The position numbers and the translations under genes were made by a program. The notes under the pieces were generated by a model, which saw only the letters and a list, made by a program, of their open reading frames with translations, did no database searches and was not told the origin of the DNA. From Nocardioides seonyuensis (lineage in GTDB: Bacteria; Actinomycetota; Actinomycetes; Propionibacteriales; Nocardioidaceae), in assembly GCF_004683965.1 (NCBI RefSeq), contig NZ_CP038436.1, positions 124,001 through 188,000 of the forward strand: DNA of 64,000 nucleotides, in the 5' to 3' direction. Of the stretch, positions 61,721 through 64,000 are shown piece by piece; the first letter of the stretch is position 1; each line of letters opens with the position of its first letter.

Positions 61721-62947
61721 TCAACAGCTCGTGGGGTGCTCGATCCCCACACAGGTGTCGTCCCCCTCGTCCCCGTAGGCCGTGTCGACCCCGGCGCCAC
61801 CGTCGAGGTGGTCGTCGCCCCGAGACCCCCACACACGGTCGTCGCCGCCGCCCATGAGTGCGTGCACCGGGATGGACCCGACGGGAGCGAGGAACAGCGA
61901 CTCGTCGGCATCGCTGCCCAGGAAGTCGATCCTGAACTCCTTCCCGAGCACGAAGTCCTCGATGCCGTGGATCTCGACGGTGACAGGCCCCGCAGGTCCT
62001 GTCAGCAGGAGCTGGCCGGCCGGGATGTCGATCCGGATCGGCAGCACACCCCCCTCGCCGCGCAGGGGCCCGACGTCGAGTGACAGGTCGTCGGCGGCTC
62101 CCGGCCCCATGTCGTACGACGACCCGGGGGCGTCGCTCGTGCCGGCGACGACCAGATCACTGCCGGGACCCGTCTCCACCCTGTGCGGCCCGCGACCCCT
62201 CAGTCCGACGGAGTCAGCCTCCCTCCCCGTCATGACGGTGTCGGCCCCGGACACGACGTCGACAGTGTCGTAGCCGCCCCCGGTGTCGACCACGTCGTCG
62301 TCGGGCAGGGACGTGCGGCGCTCGACGTACGTGTCCTGGCCCCGCATCAGCCGCACGGTGTCGTTGCCCGGGCCGGCATCGACGCTGTCGGCCCGTCTCG
62401 TCCCCAGGATCGTGTCGTCCCCGTCGCCGGTGCGCACCGACATGTTCCGCCGCACGCGGATGACGTCGTCACCCTGCCCGGTCGAGGTGCCTGCGGCGAG
62501 GTCCACGGCCACCGCTCCCGGAACCGTGAGGAACTCAACCCGCTCACCGGCGAGGCTGTCGGCGTCGGGAGTGGGTCCGACGTCCAGGAGGTCGTCTCCG
62601 GCGCCACCGTCGAGCACGTCGCCGCGGAAGTGGACGCCTCCGCGGTCGGCGTGGAACTGGTTGCCCTCGCCGAAGAGCCGGTCGTCCCCAGGCCCGCCGA
62701 CGATCACGTCTGCCCCCGCACCGCCGCAGACGCGGTCGTCGCCGCCACGGCCGTCGACCGAGTCCCGGCCGCCGCCGGCCAGGATCACGTCGGAGCCGGA
62801 GGTGCCGGTGATCCGGTCGTCACCCGGGCTCCCCACGATGGTCGCGAGCCTGCCGTCGCACATGGCCGGCCCGGCAGCCTGCACCGCTGTGGCGGACGTC
62901 AACCCTGCCGCGGCCAGCGCCACGGCCAGCCAGTGGACAGTCCTCAT
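61721..62947 (-). CDS. Secreted RTX-like calcium-binding repeat protein
   Basis: A 408-residue protein with a signal peptide (1-24). Several GGxGxDxxx-type repeats are seen: GSPGDDRITG, GGGRDSVDGRGGDDRVCGGAGADVIVGGPGDDRLF, GGAGDDLLD, GDGDDTILG and GGGDDRVWGSRGDDHLDGGAGVD. The long middle (about 130-330) has few good repeats. No membrane anchor or type I C-terminal signal is clear. GGGGGAGC precedes the ATG. Function unknown. It stands between rpsP and the GNAT gene, a break in the usual ffh-rpsP order. Confidence 0.88.
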   Translation of the reverse strand: MRTVHWLAVALAAAGLTSATAVQAAGPAMCDGRLATIVGSPGDDRITGTSGSDVILAGGGRDSVDGRGGDDRVCGGAGADVIVGGPGDDRLFGEGNQFHADRGGVHFRGDVLDGGAGDDLLDVGPTPDADSLAGERVEFLTVPGAVAVDLAAGTSTGQGDDVIRVRRNMSVRTGDGDDTILGTRRADSVDAGPGNDTVRLMRGQDTYVERRTSLPDDDVVDTGGGYDTVDVVSGADTVMTGREADSVGLRGRGPHRVETGPGSDLVVAGTSDAPGSSYDMGPGAADDLSLDVGPLRGEGGVLPIRIDIPAGQLLLTGPAGPVTVEIHGIEDFVLGKEFRIDFLGSDADESLFLAPVGSIPVHALMGGGDDRVWGSRGDDHLDGGAGVDTAYGDEGDDTCVGIEHPTSC

Positions 62948-62979
62948 GAAGCTCCCCCGATCAGTCTGCCCCCGTCAGG

Positions 62980-63633
62980 TTACGCGTCCAGGCCGATCGC
63001 CTGGCGGAACGCTTCCACTCCGCTGACCTGGAGCTCGTCGGGGCCGCGCACGAACGCGTCCGGGGTGAGCAGCAGCGCCTGGTTCAGCGCCAGCTCGCCC
63101 TCGCGCCGCTTGAGCCTGCGGACGCCGTTGGGGACGTAACCGACCTTGCGCGAGACCGCGAGCGAGGCCGGGTTGTCTAGGAAGGCACCAGAGGTGATGG
63201 CTGCCGCGCCGAGGTGGTCGAAGGCGAACGCGCACACGACCTGGCGCATCGCGGTCCCGATGCCCCGGCCCTGGAACTGGCGCCCCAACCACGACCCGGT
63301 CTCACCGGTGCGCGTCACGAGGTAGTCGGAGGTCTCGAGACCCTGGGTGCCGACCAGGTGGCCATCGTGGAAGACCGCGAGGTGCAGGCCCCACTGCTCC
63401 CGGGAGAACTCTGCGCGAGTGCGCCAGTGGTAGGCCGCGGTGTTGCGAGCCAGCTCCTCCTTGGGGGCGTCGGTCCACGGGAAGTAGAACGGCATCTCGT
63501 CCGGGTCGTGGATCCCTCCGACGACGAGGTCGCAGAGCTCGGGAAGGACGTCGTCGGTGATCCCGCGGAGCTCGAGCGGCCCCGCGCAGATGCGCAGCCC
63601 GAAGGGCGGGAAGAGGTCTACGATGCCGGACAT
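62980..63633 (-). CDS. GNAT family N-acetyltransferase (RimJ/RimL-like)
   Basis: A 217-residue acetyltransferase of the RimJ/RimL type (LELRGITDDVLPEL, WGLHLAVFHDGHLVGTQGLE, acetyl-CoA loop GRQFQGRGIGTAMR, NPASLAVSRKVGYVPNG). Substrate unknown. The start is ATG 63633 with an AGGA about 9 bases upstream; this ATG overlaps the divergent VanW-family ATG. GTG/ATG alternatives upstream (63660) would run into that gene. Confidence 0.9.
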   Translation of the reverse strand: MSGIVDLFPPFGLRICAGPLELRGITDDVLPELCDLVVGGIHDPDEMPFYFPWTDAPKEELARNTAAYHWRTRAEFSREQWGLHLAVFHDGHLVGTQGLETSDYLVTRTGETGSWLGRQFQGRGIGTAMRQVVCAFAFDHLGAAAITSGAFLDNPASLAVSRKVGYVPNGVRRLKRREGELALNQALLLTPDAFVRGPDELQVSGVEAFRQAIGLDA

Positions 63634-64000
63634 GGGGCCATCCTCGCCGGAAGCGGCCACGCAGGCCCAACCATTTCGGGTCCCTGCTCATCTCACCGGC
63701 CCACCGCGACTGACCCAGCGTCATCCCCGACTCCTCCCGCTGGCGATCGCTGTCCACCGCGCACGGCGTCGTACGTCGTGGATCAAGGCGTCGCTGACCG
63801 GGACCACCTGCTGGGCGACCACTCGGGCCGCGGAGCCGCTCCCCCATCGCGTCAAGCAGCACGGCTCCCTGCTGCTGCGTGAGCTCGACCCCGACCGGAT
63901 GGTGCTGCAGCACAACAAGGTCACCAACCTGCGCCTGGCCTCCTCCCACGTCGACGGCCTGCTGATCCGTCCCGGCGAGACGCTCTCCTTCAACCGCGTG
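63632..64000 (+). CDS. VanW-family protein, N-terminal part
   Basis: The frame starts at ATG 63632 and is still open at the window end (123 codons seen). Its C-terminal visible part reads PLPHRVKQHGSLLLREL, VLQHNKVTNLRLASSHVDGLLIRPGETLSFNRV, the hallmark of the VanW-like YoaR/G5-associated family. The role is unknown; in vancomycin clusters it is an accessory gene. There is no other in-frame start nearby. The ATG overlaps the divergent GNAT ATG by two bases on opposite strands. Confidence 0.75.
   Translation, partial: MGPSSPEAATQAQPFRVPAHLTGPPRLTQRHPRLLPLAIAVHRARRRTSWIKASLTGTTCWATTRAAEPLPHRVKQHGSLLLRELDPDRMVLQHNKVTNLRLASSHVDGLLIRPGETLSFNRV

Noticed and set aside
63214..63882. 222-residue plus-strand frame at the right end
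   Set aside because: It is antisense to the GNAT gene and in a different frame from the VanW-family sequence.

Overview
The window is about 70% G+C and packed with genes whose order matches the ribosome and translation regions of high-GC Actinomycetota. Several parts repeat the order I remember from Mycobacterium tuberculosis: rimP-nusA-ylxR-infB-rbfA, a DUF4439 gene between rimP and proS, GNAT-ispG-Rip1-dxr, pyrH-frr-cdsA-rlmN, and lepB-rnhB-DUF2469-yraN-comM-dprA. Protein details (CaaX-free signal peptides, GTG/TTG starts, an actinobacterial-only DUF set) and the general look suggest Nocardioides or another Nocardioidaceae. That placement is inference; no rRNA is present.

Layout. 1-5.3 kb: end of an AzlCD exporter, then a two-ATPase plus FtsX-type ABC system. 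5.4-11 kb: dapB, a methyltransferase, an M16 protease, pnp and rpsO. 11-16.3 kb: metY-metX-metW methionine genes, ribF and a secreted protein with a cupredoxin-like end. 16.4-22.6 kb: the rimP-nusA-ylxR-infB-rbfA-truB translation operon. 22.7-27.4 kb: a large secreted FN3/SdrD-B protein and a DUF4439 pair. 27.6-35.8 kb: proS, a DoxX protein, then a compact accessory cassette of a TPR-CHAT protease, a cytoplasmic subtilase, a 164-residue unknown protein and an ECF sigma factor. 35.8-48.4 kb: isoprenoid genes (ispG, dxr), Rip1 site-2 protease, an M1 peptidase with an adenylate-enzyme fragment, a RIO kinase, a LOG protein, rlmN, cdsA, frr and pyrH. 48.5-53.2 kb: a RibD-like reductase, tsf, rpsB with an added C-terminal module, an M23 protein and xerC. 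53.3-61.6 kb: dprA, comM, yraN, DUF2469, rnhB, lepB, rplS, trmD fused to GNAT, rimM, khpA, rpsP. 61.7-64 kb: an RTX-type secreted protein, a GNAT and the start of a VanW-family gene.

Most of the window is housekeeping: ribosomal proteins S2, S15, S16 and L19, ribosome maturation and recycling factors, tRNA and rRNA modification, and precursor supply. The most interesting accessory unit is the CHAT-subtilase-unknown-ECF cassette at 29.8-34.9 kb, which looks like an intracellular protease relay that controls transcription. A second theme is start-site architecture: at least fifteen genes have a TANNNT (or close variant) exactly 6-7 nt before the start codon and little or no Shine-Dalgarno sequence, which predicts leaderless mRNAs. 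No tRNA, rRNA, CRISPR array, insertion sequence or prophage was found.
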